Source: Paragemmobacter ruber (lineage in GTDB: Bacteria > Pseudomonadota > Alphaproteobacteria > Rhodobacterales > Rhodobacteraceae). From it: a DNA stretch of 55,903 nucleotides. Position 1 is the stretch's first letter, and every line of letters begins with the position of its first letter. A program made the position numbers and the translations under genes. The notes under the pieces were generated by a model. The model made no database searches and had not been told where the DNA came from. It was given only the letters and a program-made list of their open reading frames with translations. The stretch is taken from positions 1 through 55,903 of the forward strand of contig NZ_JAAATW010000006.1 of the NCBI RefSeq assembly GCF_009908315.1. The letters are read 5' to 3'. Positions 19,517 to 27,537 of this stretch are shown piece after piece.

Positions 19517-19972
19517 TTATTCCGCAGCGGCTTCGGCGGCCTTTTTGGCGCGCTTCGGTTTCGCAGGTGCTTCCGCAGCCGGGGCGGCGGCAGCGTTGTG
19601 GGCGGCGCGGCGCGCATCGGCCGTGCCGGTCGCAGCAGCGACGCCCGACTTATCGGCACCCGTGGCCAGCACTTCGGTCACGCGGACCAGCGTCAGTTGC
19701 TGACGGTGGCCTTTGGTGCGCTGCGAGCTGTGCTTGCGGCGGCGCTTGACGTAGTGGATGGTCTTTTCGCCCTTGATCTGGTCGATCACCTCGGCCACGA
19801 CCGCCGCACCCTTCACGGTGGGCACGCCGACGGTGACGGTCTCGCCACCGACCATCAGGATTTCATTGAACTGGATCTTGTCACCAGCGGTGGCAGCAAG
19901 CTTTTCCACGCGCAGAACGTCACCCGCCTGCACCTTGTACTGCTTGCCACCGGTCTTCAGGACCGCGAACAT
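19517..19972 (-). CDS. rplU: 50S ribosomal protein L21 with C-terminal extension
   Basis: This 151-aa protein has a standard L21 core (residues 1-103: MFAVLKTGGKQYKVQAGD, IHYVKRRRKHSSQRTKGHRQ, LTLVRVTEV), which binds 23S rRNA. After it comes a roughly 48-residue Ala/Lys-rich tail (AAAPAAEAPAKPKRAKKAAEA). Such tails are common in alphaproteobacterial L21 and are presumably disordered. The start at 19972 is fixed by MFAVLKTGGKQY and a GGAAGAGG upstream. It is transcribed from the promoter at 20112-20140. Confidence 0.97.
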   Translation of the reverse strand: MFAVLKTGGKQYKVQAGDVLRVEKLAATAGDKIQFNEILMVGGETVTVGVPTVKGAAVVAEVIDQIKGEKTIHYVKRRRKHSSQRTKGHRQQLTLVRVTEVLATGADKSGVAAATGTADARRAAHNAAAAPAAEAPAKPKRAKKAAEAAAE

Positions 19973-20111
19973 GGGTCTTCCTCTTCCTAGCTCCGCGCCC
20001 TGTGGCCCCCAGTTACGGGCGTTCCGGGGTATCCCCGCCTCGGGCAGCGCGCCCTGTCGGGCGTCATCAAAAACGATACCCGCCAAGACTCGCGCCTTGC
20101 CGGGATGGCGG

Positions 20112-20140
20112 CTTATCGGGGCAACGTCCCGCGAAGTCAA
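20112..20140 (-). promoter_or_regulatory. rplU-rpmA sigma70-type promoter
   Basis: On the minus strand, TTGACT (20135-20140), a 17-nt spacer and GATAAG (20112-20117) form a good housekeeping promoter. Transcription would start near 20105, leaving a leader of about 130 nt before rplU, long enough for an autoregulatory r-protein leader structure. No known leader motif was verified. Confidence 0.6.
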
Positions 20141-20172
20141 GCCCGATCGCAACCACCCGACGGATTGTCGGA

Positions 20173-21150
20173 TCAGATATCCTGCCCCTGCAGCTGCCGC
20201 GCGACAGCCACGCCCAAGGCGCGGGAGATCGGAGTGAACACGTCGTCAAAAGCCGCGAAAAGGGCCGCGTTCAGCGCCCGCCCGGCATCGCTTTCGGAGA
20301 AAGCCAGATACTGTTCCAACTCCTCATCCGTCAGCGGCCCATAGGCCAGCGTCAGATAGGAATACAGCCATTCCGTCGTCTGCTGCCGCACATCGGCTTC
20401 CTGCGCCCAGACATCGGTCAGCATCTGCTCTTCCGTCATCTCGCCGCCGAAAGCGCCGCCTTCCTGCATCCCGCTGTAGAAGGCAAGATTTGCGTTCAAC
20501 GCCCCCATCACGTTTGATTCGATCAGATCATTGGCCGCCGCGAAGCGTTCCAGAAGATCCACCCGCGCTGTCCCGCCCGCTGCCAGATCCTCCCACGCGA
20601 TCCGGGCCGCTTCCTCGGCAGCGTCGTCCAGAAGGGTGCGCCGCGCCTCTACCTCAAGGCTCAGCACCTTCTGCCCAAGATCGGATCCGAAAAACGCCTG
20701 CATCTCGGCAATCGCCTGCGGCGCCTGCGCCAGTTCGCGCGTCACCGTCGCGACCAGCGCCTCTTGCATGCGGGCGGTGTCATAGATCATCGACACCGAA
20801 GCCTCCCACCCCTGCCCCCCGGCATCGGGGAACATGTCGGCCTGCAGCGTGCGCCCGTATTCCACCCCCTCTTCACGCAGGATGGCAACGATGTCGGCGA
20901 TCTTCATCGTCTCCACCAGCGCAGCGACCTGCGCCACCACCGCCGGATCGACGGTCTCAACCCCGGCCGTCGCCGCCTCTGCCGTGTCCGGCGTGGCCTC
21001 TTGCGCCCAGGCGGCAGACGGCGGCAGGATGCCTGTGGGGACAGCCCCCACCAGCGCCATGGCCAACAGCCCCGCGCGCGCCACGCGGCACAACGCCGTG
21101 CCTGTCCCCGCCGCACCCGGCCGGCCGCGTTCCATCATCCCGGTTTCCAT
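20173..21150 (-). CDS. DUF2059 exported protein
   Basis: This 325-aa protein begins with basic residues and a hydrophobic signal segment (about 20-40) ending AAWA-QE, so it is exported to the periplasm. Two helical DUF2059-like repeats follow: AQAPQAIAEMQAFFGSDLGQKVLSLE in the first half and LTDEELEQYLAFSESDAGRALNAALF in the second. The phrase in which a residue segment leads to F..S..G with a following helix is typical of DUF2059, whose function is unknown. The ATG at 21150 follows AAGGGTGGCGAGC; Met residues a few codons later are alternatives. Confidence 0.75.
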   Translation of the reverse strand: METGMMERGRPGAAGTGTALCRVARAGLLAMALVGAVPTGILPPSAAWAQEATPDTAEAATAGVETVDPAVVAQVAALVETMKIADIVAILREEGVEYGRTLQADMFPDAGGQGWEASVSMIYDTARMQEALVATVTRELAQAPQAIAEMQAFFGSDLGQKVLSLEVEARRTLLDDAAEEAARIAWEDLAAGGTARVDLLERFAAANDLIESNVMGALNANLAFYSGMQEGGAFGGEMTEEQMLTDVWAQEADVRQQTTEWLYSYLTLAYGPLTDEELEQYLAFSESDAGRALNAALFAAFDDVFTPISRALGVAVARQLQGQDI

Positions 21151-21400
21151 GCTCGCCACCCTTCCCATGCCGCCTCGCCGTCGCAGCACGCCGCACCACC
21201 AATAACCGCGGCACCGCTGCCCGACCTTTCCAGAAGAGCTAGAGACTGTCACCTCAAATGCCAACCCGCCCCACCCACATCTGCGCGATCACCCGCCCGG
21301 CCCGCGCGAAGTAAGGCTTTCCCGAAAATCCCGGAGAATCGGTCTTGCAACCCCCCACCGGTCCAGCTAGACACCCGTCCCTGACGACCCCCAACGGCAC

Positions 21401-21490
<90 letters not shown>

Positions 21491-21879
21491 TTGATTCCCT
21501 TGAAGACGTGTGCAGGGTTCTGCGCCTGTCGAGTTGATTGTTTTCCGTGGTTTGTTCGGAATGGGATCGGCCACCGGTCTTTCATCCAGCCGTGACCAGG
21601 GCCGGTTTAGATTTCCTGCGCTTTGGCGAGGGATGGGCAATCGCCCGGCGCGCGGCACCATGATCGCGTGCGGAGGGACGGGCGATTGCGGTGGTCAGGT
21701 GCGGGCCGTGCGCTCATGCAGTCTTGTGCACAAGGCCCGTGACAGATGTGTCAAGGATCGCCGCAATCCGTGCGCGCGTCACATCTTCCACCGCGTTCAG
21801 CACATGCAAGCAACCACCCACAGGGCGGACTTCGCCTGCACGAGATCGCGCGCCCAGCGGGCATTGCCCGGTGCTTCGA
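21491..21879. other. Gene-free stretch after tRNA-Ser
   Basis: No convincing gene lies here. On the minus strand, 21714 onward gives a frame whose end reads HVLNAVEDVTRARIAAILD. Just upstream, in another frame, comes VLIEAPGNARWARDLVQAK. This could be a frameshifted remnant of a gene that followed the PanB-like gene, or chance in GC-rich DNA. There is no integrase and no duplicated tRNA 3' end, so no island is supported. Confidence 0.4.
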
Positions 21880-22008
21880 TCAGAACAGGCCCCCCTTGCC
21901 CTTGGCCGTGAAACGCGTCTTGCGTCTGCGCGGCGTCCGGGCCGCGTCGCCACTGCGCGAAGGGCCCTCATCCCTGATCTGGGGGATGTCCGCACAGACG
22001 ACGGTCAT
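21880..22008 (-). CDS. Possible 42-aa protein or truncated gene at the end of the moc-like operon
   Basis: The ATG at 22008 overlaps the stop of the PanB-like gene as ATGA, the same coupling used throughout this operon. It opens a 42-codon frame starting MTVVCADIPQIRDEGPSRSG and ending in a basic segment (RRRKTRFTAKGKGG). I do not recognise it. Because family-like sequence seems to continue in other frames below it, it may be the head of a frameshifted gene. Confidence 0.3.
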   Translation of the reverse strand: MTVVCADIPQIRDEGPSRSGDAARTPRRRKTRFTAKGKGGLF

Positions 22009-22808
22009 CGTGCTGTCTCGATGCGTGCCAGGAAGGACGCGGCCTCCTCTGGGGCCATGCGGACGATATGGCGGTCTTCCGGATAGGCCCCCGATGCCAC
22101 ATCCGAGATGAACTCGCGGAACGCCGCGATGCGCTCTGACTGCAGGCGGTCGAACTCTGCCGCGAAGTTCCGATAGACCTTGGAATGGCGGGGCATATGG
22201 CCGCGATTTGTGCCAAGGATGTCCTCGGCAAACAGGTACTGCACATCGCAACCCGGACCCGATCCCATCGACCACAGCAGGATTCCCACCCGCGCGCTGA
22301 TCGCGCTCGCGACCTCGACAGGCACCACCTCGATCTCCACGGCAAAGGCCCCGGCCTCTTCGTAGGCGCGCACCTCCTCGAACAGGACCATCGCCGCATC
22401 CGCCGTCTTGCCCACCGCCTTGAAGCCGCCCGTCCAGGTCGCGCGCGACGGCACCAGCCCGACATGCCCCACCACGGGGATATGCTCTTCGGCCAGATAG
22501 CGCACCGTCCCCAGACCGGCCGAGCAGTAGAGCGCATCCGCCCCCGCCATCAGCATCCGGCCCGCAAAGCGCAGATAATCCTCGCGCGTTCCAGCCTCGC
22601 GGTGATCCACACCCGTCATGGAAAACAGCGTGGGGGCCACCTGCCGATACTCCGGGTCGGTCGCCAGCGCGGGTGGGATCGACACCACGTCGATCCCTGC
22701 CGCCTCGGCGGCTGCCGCCTCTTCCAGGGTGAAGATGCGCAGCATCGTCAGCTGCCCCTTTCCCTTGCGGGCCCGCAGGTCGGCAACGGTCGGTTTCCGG
22801 CGGGTCAT
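22005..22808 (-). CDS. PanB-like (ketopantoate hydroxymethyltransferase family) protein with altered active site
   Basis: This 267-aa protein aligns with PanB, a TIM barrel that transfers a hydroxymethyl group from methylene-tetrahydrofolate to a 2-oxo acid. Kept features include GHVGL (His115, E. coli GHLGL), GGFKAVGK (E. coli GGYKVQGR), EIEVVPVEVA with Glu160 (E. coli ECVPVELA) and a C-terminal SGAYPEDRH. Lost features include the Mg-binding GDS, read here as IPPALATD; the second metal Asp, where the segment is FSMTGVDHREAG; and KIEGG, which reads YCSAGLG. It is therefore unlikely to make ketopantoate. It is the last main gene of the transport/oxygenase operon, overlapping the ferredoxin gene by ATGA. 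One possibility is handling of the C1 unit released by the oxygenase; a lyase of the related PEP-mutase type is another. Confidence 0.65.
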   Translation of the reverse strand: MTRRKPTVADLRARKGKGQLTMLRIFTLEEAAAAEAAGIDVVSIPPALATDPEYRQVAPTLFSMTGVDHREAGTREDYLRFAGRMLMAGADALYCSAGLGTVRYLAEEHIPVVGHVGLVPSRATWTGGFKAVGKTADAAMVLFEEVRAYEEAGAFAVEIEVVPVEVASAISARVGILLWSMGSGPGCDVQYLFAEDILGTNRGHMPRHSKVYRNFAAEFDRLQSERIAAFREFISDVASGAYPEDRHIVRMAPEEAASFLARIETAR

Positions 22809-23128
22809 TGCGTTTCCTCCAGCCCGATTTCCACCCGGTCCCCGGCCACGCGCACGGGGTAGATGCGCAGGTTGACGCAGACCGGCGCCCGCAGCGCCGC
22901 CCCCGTCTTGTAGTTGAAGCGCCCGTTATGCTTGGGACATTCGATCTGGTCCCCCATCACAAGCCCGTCGGCCAGATGCACCCGCTCATGCGTGCAAAGC
23001 CCGTCCGTGGCAAAGAAGGCCCCTGCAGGATCGCGGTAGATGGCAAAGCTCGCCCCGCCATGATCGAAGCGCAGAACATCCTCAGGTTCAATATCGTCCA
23101 GCCCGCAGGCCTCTATCCATTTGGTCAT
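22805..23128 (-). CDS. Rieske [2Fe-2S] ferredoxin (MocE-like)
   Basis: This 107-aa protein is a soluble Rieske-type ferredoxin. The cluster ligands are Cys45-x-His47 (CTHERVHLADG) and Cys64-x-x-His67 (ECPKHNGRF), with normal spacing. It resembles ferredoxins of multicomponent oxygenases and MocE of the rhizopine moc genes. It sits 3 bp downstream of the MocD-like oxygenase gene, so it is the likely electron donor to that enzyme. No ferredoxin reductase gene (a MocF equivalent) is in the window, so a reductase elsewhere must be used. Confidence 0.88.
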   Translation of the reverse strand: MTKWIEACGLDDIEPEDVLRFDHGGASFAIYRDPAGAFFATDGLCTHERVHLADGLVMGDQIECPKHNGRFNYKTGAALRAPVCVNLRIYPVRVAGDRVEIGLEETQ

Positions 23129-23131
23129 GTC

Positions 23132-24232
23132 TTACCCCATGCTTGCCCGTTCGGGCACGGTTGTGTGGAATTCCTCGCGATAGGGCCGCGCCGTCGGGGG
23201 CAGCTCCCTGCGCAGGTAATAGCCCGGCTCGCGCCGCTGCCGCAGGATCGCCGGCACCATCTCGCGGAAGGCCGACCAGATCGACGGGTTCGCAGGCGGC
23301 AGGTCGTGCTTGATCAAGGCATGCAGCCGCGGCAGGGCGTGATAGGGCACCATCGGGAACATGTGATGCTCCACGTGGTAGTTCATGTTCCAATAGATCC
23401 AGCGACTGATCGGGTTCATCAGAACCGTCCGGCTGTTCAGGCGGTGATCCACGACATCCTCTGCCAGACCGCCATGCTGGATCAATCCGGTCATGAACAT
23501 ATGCCAGCACCCATAGATCCGCGGCCCCCCGATCAGCATCAGGGGCAGGATTGACCCCATCCAGATCGCCGCAACCACGGCCGCCCCCTGAATGGCCACA
23601 TGGATGCGCGCCGCCAGGATTGCCTTGGGGATCTCGCGCTCCGGGATATAGTCGCGCTCATCCGCCGTCAGTATCCCCGCCGCGTTCCGCAACAGCACCT
23701 TGAAGGATGCCCAGATGTCCAGAATTCCAATGAAATGCAGCAGGTTGGGCAAGATCCCGGTCGGATGCATGAAGGCGATCTCGGGGTCGCGCCCCACGAT
23801 GATCGTGTCCGTATGATGGCGCGCATGGCTCCAGCGCCAGCTTACCGGGTTGCGCATCACCATGAAGCTGGCGATGTGATAGACGACATCGTTCATCCAT
23901 TGCGTGCGGAACGCCGTGCCGTGCCCGCATTCGTGCCAGCGGCTGTCGCAGGCCGATCCGTACAGCACGCCATAGACCATGAAGAAGGGCACCGCCGTCC
24001 AGCTTCCCCAAAAGGCGATGCCCCCCGCCGCCGACAGGACGAGCAGCCCGATCCAGATCGCCGTATCGCGCAAGGCAGGCCCGTCCCTGCGCTGCATCAG
24101 CTCTTTCATCACCTTGCGCGGCACCTCGGAATGATACCACTCCGCCGATGCAAGGCCGAGTTCGACCGCCCGCCGCGCACTTGGCCCGGTCAGGCTATAA
24201 TCGCGCTTCTGGACAAACGGCAACGTCGTCAT
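23132..24232 (-). CDS. Membrane fatty-acid desaturase superfamily oxygenase (MocD-like)
   Basis: This 366-aa membrane protein has the three histidine boxes of diiron desaturases/hydroxylases: HECGH (100-104), HARHH (136-140) and HVEHH (286-290). Hydrophobic pairs lie at about 57-95 and 205-240. It resembles MocD of rhizopine catabolism rather than a lipid desaturase, and its neighbours (Rieske ferredoxin, Gfo/Idh and TIM-barrel sugar enzymes, sugar ABC transporter) favour a small polar substrate. Likely chemistry is hydroxylation of an O- or N-alkyl group leading to dealkylation and release of formaldehyde. The start at 24232 overlaps the DUF4432 stop as ATGA. Confidence 0.8.
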   Translation of the reverse strand: MTTLPFVQKRDYSLTGPSARRAVELGLASAEWYHSEVPRKVMKELMQRRDGPALRDTAIWIGLLVLSAAGGIAFWGSWTAVPFFMVYGVLYGSACDSRWHECGHGTAFRTQWMNDVVYHIASFMVMRNPVSWRWSHARHHTDTIIVGRDPEIAFMHPTGILPNLLHFIGILDIWASFKVLLRNAAGILTADERDYIPEREIPKAILAARIHVAIQGAAVVAAIWMGSILPLMLIGGPRIYGCWHMFMTGLIQHGGLAEDVVDHRLNSRTVLMNPISRWIYWNMNYHVEHHMFPMVPYHALPRLHALIKHDLPPANPSIWSAFREMVPAILRQRREPGYYLRRELPPTARPYREEFHTTVPERASMG

Positions 24233-25431
24233 GTCGTGATCTCCTTGGTCTTCTGAGCCCGCGTCAGGGGCCGGAAATTGCCCGAAGGTTCGGGAAAATC
24301 ATCCTCGGGCTGTGGCGCTATGGCGCGGATTTCCGCCTCGGCCTGCGCGATGGCCGCTGCCCCGTCGAGAACCTCGAAGGACAGCGCATAGTCGCAGCCC
24401 TCGCCCGGTCCGAGCCAGATCATCTCGCCCCTGTCGCGGGCCGCCTGATCGCCCAATACGTGATGCGTCGAAGGTTCGATCGCCATCGCGTAATTGCCCG
24501 ATTGAAGATACTGCCACTGAAAGTGGCAGGGCAATTCCGCCTTGCGTGTCACCACCTGCAGGCCAAGCGCGAGGCGGTCATTCACGATTGCGACCGGGAC
24601 GCGGCCCGCTGCATCGGCGCGCATCTCATGCTGCCAGACCTGTTCGGAAAACTCGTCAACCGGGCCACCCATACGCCTGTATCCGACGCCCTGCGCCCGG
24701 TAACCCGCGCCGCCATGCGCCGCCCAGACCACGTCCTCCACCGGCGCGACGAAGCGCGCCCCCTCATCCAGCACCGGATAGCCAAGATTGACGTGGTAAA
24801 AGATCATGTGCGGCGTCGGCCTGAAACCTGCATTCTCGACCCGGTCAGTCAGGCGGATCGTGTCCCCGCCCAGATCGGCCTCGATCCTGCGGCGCAGCAC
24901 CAGATGCTCGCCAAAGACCGCGGCCTGCACCACATCGGCCTCGGCCCAAAGGATGCAGCGCTCCCCCTGCCAGCTTTCGCCATATCCGCGCAGCCGTGCT
25001 GGCACCCCTGTCACGCGTCCATGCAGGACATGCGTGATGGTCCTGCGGTGCGGATAGCCATAGTTGGACGCGTCAACCGTTTCGGGACCCAGCGTGTGAT
25101 CCAGGCCGCAAGTCACCAGAAACCCCGAAAAGGAACGCGCCCAGCCAAGCCCGCCTTCGCCTTCGGCATCATGCAGCGCGGGGTTGCGGAAACCGGTGGG
25201 CGAATGCCAGCCGATGGCGCGCCCCTTGTGCTCTACCTCCGCCAGATCCATCGCGCGATCGACCATCACGGTGAAGCGCAGGCCCGTCCCGGTGCGGAAT
25301 TCCAGCATGCGCTGCCCACGCTCCACCCCGTCGCACAGCGTGACGAGGCGCACCCCTCCAAATTGCGAAAGGCTTCCTGTCCGCCGGGACAGATCAAGGC
25401 GTGAGTTTTCCCGACCGTAGAGATGAACCAC
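24229..25431 (-). CDS. DUF4432 family protein (aldose-1-epimerase-like)
   Basis: This 400-aa protein is a beta-sandwich of the galactose-mutarotase-like DUF4432 family. Typical segments are LEFRTGTGLRFTVMVDRAMDLAEVEHKGRAIGWHSPTG (given in part as DRAMDLAEV), SFSGFLVTCGLDH and FYHVNLGYPVLDEG. Family members sit in sugar and sugar-acid gene clusters and are thought to interconvert anomers or isomerise; no reaction is certain. I chose the GTG at 25431 because AGGAG lies eight bases upstream and the protein then starts VVHLYGRENSRL; the frame is open further upstream without support. It couples to the MocD-like gene through an ATGA overlap. Confidence 0.78.
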   Translation of the reverse strand: MVHLYGRENSRLDLSRRTGSLSQFGGVRLVTLCDGVERGQRMLEFRTGTGLRFTVMVDRAMDLAEVEHKGRAIGWHSPTGFRNPALHDAEGEGGLGWARSFSGFLVTCGLDHTLGPETVDASNYGYPHRRTITHVLHGRVTGVPARLRGYGESWQGERCILWAEADVVQAAVFGEHLVLRRRIEADLGGDTIRLTDRVENAGFRPTPHMIFYHVNLGYPVLDEGARFVAPVEDVVWAAHGGAGYRAQGVGYRRMGGPVDEFSEQVWQHEMRADAAGRVPVAIVNDRLALGLQVVTRKAELPCHFQWQYLQSGNYAMAIEPSTHHVLGDQAARDRGEMIWLGPGEGCDYALSFEVLDGAAAIAQAEAEIRAIAPQPEDDFPEPSGNFRPLTRAQKTKEITT

Positions 25432-25492
25432 GGCAACCGCTCCTGCTGCTTTCAGGGACCAGGGGGTGGCGGCTTCCCGCCACCCGATGTGA

Positions 25493-26407
25493 TCACAGAC
25501 CGTTCGCCTTGAACTTGCCGTCAAGGAAGGCCTTCGCCCGAGGAATGTCGTCCTCGGACAGATGTTCGATGATGACGGGGATGTTCGGATGCTTCTCGGC
25601 CAGCCGCTTCAGATACAGATCATAGTTAAGTGAGCCGAGCCCCGGCGCCGGAAGTTCGATCTCTCCCACGCCCCGGAAGGTGTGCGATTCCAGCGCATCC
25701 TCGTCGCCGATATCGGCATGCTTTTCCGATTTGTCGTCGCCAGACCGCTTCACGTCCTTGGCATGGGCGATGCGGATATGCTGGGTCAGCGTGTCAAAGA
25801 CCTGATTCAGGATCTGATCCATGCGGTCGATGTTGTGCGTCTCGAAATAGTTCGTCGGGTCCATCAAGAGGCCAAGCCCGGGATGATCGACCTGTGCAAA
25901 CATCTTCACCGTCTCCTCGACGCTGCCCACCACGTTGTTCACATAGGTCTCCAGCAGGAAGGTCGCGCCATGGTCATAGGCGGTCTGGGCGAGGTCGGCG
26001 ATGACCTTGCGGCACTCCTCGAACCCCTCCTCGGTCTTGTTCTTCGGATGGTGGACCCAGTCGGATTCCGTGTTGTAGGTTCCCGTCTCGGAAATCACAT
26101 AGGGCGTGCCAAAGCTGCGGGCATTGCGGATGATTTCCTTCAGATAGCCGACGCGCCGCGCCCGCTCGTCCTTGTCGGGATGAATGATGTTCGTATAGCC
26201 CGAAATGCAGCAGATCGGCAGGTTGTGGTCGCGGAAGGTGTCGCGCACACGCTTTGCCTTGTCCGCGGTGATCTGCCCCGCCGACAGGTCGATATCCTTG
26301 AAATGCAGGTCAAGCTGCACGGTAGTAAACCCCTGCGACTGGATCCGTCGCGCAGTCTCCTCAAGGCCATAGGGGTAGTATCCGGTGAAGATGCCCGAAT
26401 GAAGCAT
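25493..26407 (-). CDS. Sugar phosphate isomerase/epimerase-type TIM barrel
   Basis: This 304-aa protein is an AP-endonuclease-2/xylose-isomerase-like TIM barrel. Probable metal ligands are Glu in LLETYVNN (residue 153), Asp in LLMDPTNYFE, His in IAHAKDVK and Glu in VIIEHLSEDD. The family includes inosose dehydratases, MocC and 3-keto-sugar epimerases. Next to a Gfo/Idh dehydrogenase it probably isomerises, epimerises or dehydrates the keto product of that enzyme. GGGAGGACTACACC precedes the ATG at 26407. It lies 61 bp before the DUF4432 gene. Confidence 0.85.
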   Translation of the reverse strand: MLHSGIFTGYYPYGLEETARRIQSQGFTTVQLDLHFKDIDLSAGQITADKAKRVRDTFRDHNLPICCISGYTNIIHPDKDERARRVGYLKEIIRNARSFGTPYVISETGTYNTESDWVHHPKNKTEEGFEECRKVIADLAQTAYDHGATFLLETYVNNVVGSVEETVKMFAQVDHPGLGLLMDPTNYFETHNIDRMDQILNQVFDTLTQHIRIAHAKDVKRSGDDKSEKHADIGDEDALESHTFRGVGEIELPAPGLGSLNYDLYLKRLAEKHPNIPVIIEHLSEDDIPRAKAFLDGKFKANGL

Positions 26408-26427
26408 GGTGTAGTCCTCCCTTTGTT

Positions 26428-27516
26428 TTAGTCTGTCTTGATTTCGGAAAGGCGCACGGTGCGCCCCTCCGCGATCGATCGATATCCCGCCTCGATCAGC
26501 GCGACCGTCCGCACGTTGTCCGCCACCGACAGCGCAGGCGAAAGGCCGGTGGTCACGGCGTGCTGCAACTGCTCCATCACCCCGATGAAGGCATGCGGAA
26601 ACCACATCGTTCCCCAGGTGGGCGTGACCCACTCACCCTTCGTCGTCTTCTGCGACGCATACGTCAGGGTCGATGCCGCCCCGGTGGGCCAGCCGATCGT
26701 TCCCTTGGCCACCCCGGCCGTCCCCTCCACCCGGAACGTGATGTGCTGATCATCGCGATACCCCTCGGCGCGCGGGCCGGACCAGACATCCTCGAGCGAC
26801 AGGGCCAGCACACCCGACGGAAAGCGCAAGGTAGAGACGGTGATCCCGTCGCTATGGTCGAACTTGGTGCGCGGGTCCTTGCGCGTCAGCGTGGTGATTT
26901 CCTCCGGGTCACCGAACAGGAACCGCAGCACGTCGAGATGATGCACCGACATATTGGCCAGCGTCAGGCGGTCATATCCTTCAAGGAAGCCCTGCCAATG
27001 CGGGATGGCATGCATGTCGATCTGGGCAAAGACAATCTCGCCCAGTTCCCCCCGATCAAGGATCTGCTTGAGCACGCGCATCGACTGGTCATAGCGCATG
27101 TTCTGGTTCACGCTCAGGATCTTGCCCGCCGCCGCCGCCTCGTCCCTGAGCGCGATGGCCTCGGCCAATGTCAGCGCGAGCGGCTTCTGCGCGAGGATGC
27201 CCTTGATATGCGGCTGCTTCAGCGCAGCCCGGATCAGCGCGGGCTGCTGGTCCGGCGGATAGGCGATGTCGAGGATCGTGATGGATGGATCGGCGATCAG
27301 GGCCTCGGGCGTGTCATGCACCTTTCCGATGCCCCAGCGCTCTGCCACCGCCGCCGCCCTTGCCGGCGTGCGGCTGGCGATGGCCACCACGGGAAATCCC
27401 GCCTCCTTGTAGGCGGCCAGATGGCATTCTGCCATGATCATGCCTGCGCCGATGCAGCCGATGGGCTGCTCCTTGCTCCTGACCGATGGATCCGGCTGGA
27501 AGTCATGCATCGCCAT
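26428..27516 (-). CDS. Gfo/Idh/MocA family oxidoreductase
   Basis: This 362-aa NAD(P)-dependent dehydrogenase has a Rossmann start (IGCIGAGMIMAECH) and the catalytic-loop motif at QKPLAL, where the usual EKP is QKP; the Lys is kept. The C-terminal beta-sheet domain has NQNMRYDQSMRVLKQIL and the substrate-side MSVHHLDVLRFLFG. Members oxidise hydroxyls of sugars, inositols or their derivatives. In this operon it probably oxidises the demethylated or imported polyol. The ATG at 27516 follows GGGGGGAAACCGAAC. Confidence 0.88.
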   Translation of the reverse strand: MAMHDFQPDPSVRSKEQPIGCIGAGMIMAECHLAAYKEAGFPVVAIASRTPARAAAVAERWGIGKVHDTPEALIADPSITILDIAYPPDQQPALIRAALKQPHIKGILAQKPLALTLAEAIALRDEAAAAGKILSVNQNMRYDQSMRVLKQILDRGELGEIVFAQIDMHAIPHWQGFLEGYDRLTLANMSVHHLDVLRFLFGDPEEITTLTRKDPRTKFDHSDGITVSTLRFPSGVLALSLEDVWSGPRAEGYRDDQHITFRVEGTAGVAKGTIGWPTGAASTLTYASQKTTKGEWVTPTWGTMWFPHAFIGVMEQLQHAVTTGLSPALSVADNVRTVALIEAGYRSIAEGRTVRLSEIKTD

Positions 27517-27537
27517 GTTCGGTTTCCCCCCTCTGTC

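Noticed and set aside
22005-22808. Annotation as genuine pantothenate-pathway panB
   Set aside because: Most catalytic residues are replaced and no panC or other pantothenate gene is nearby; the operon context is sugar-type catabolism.
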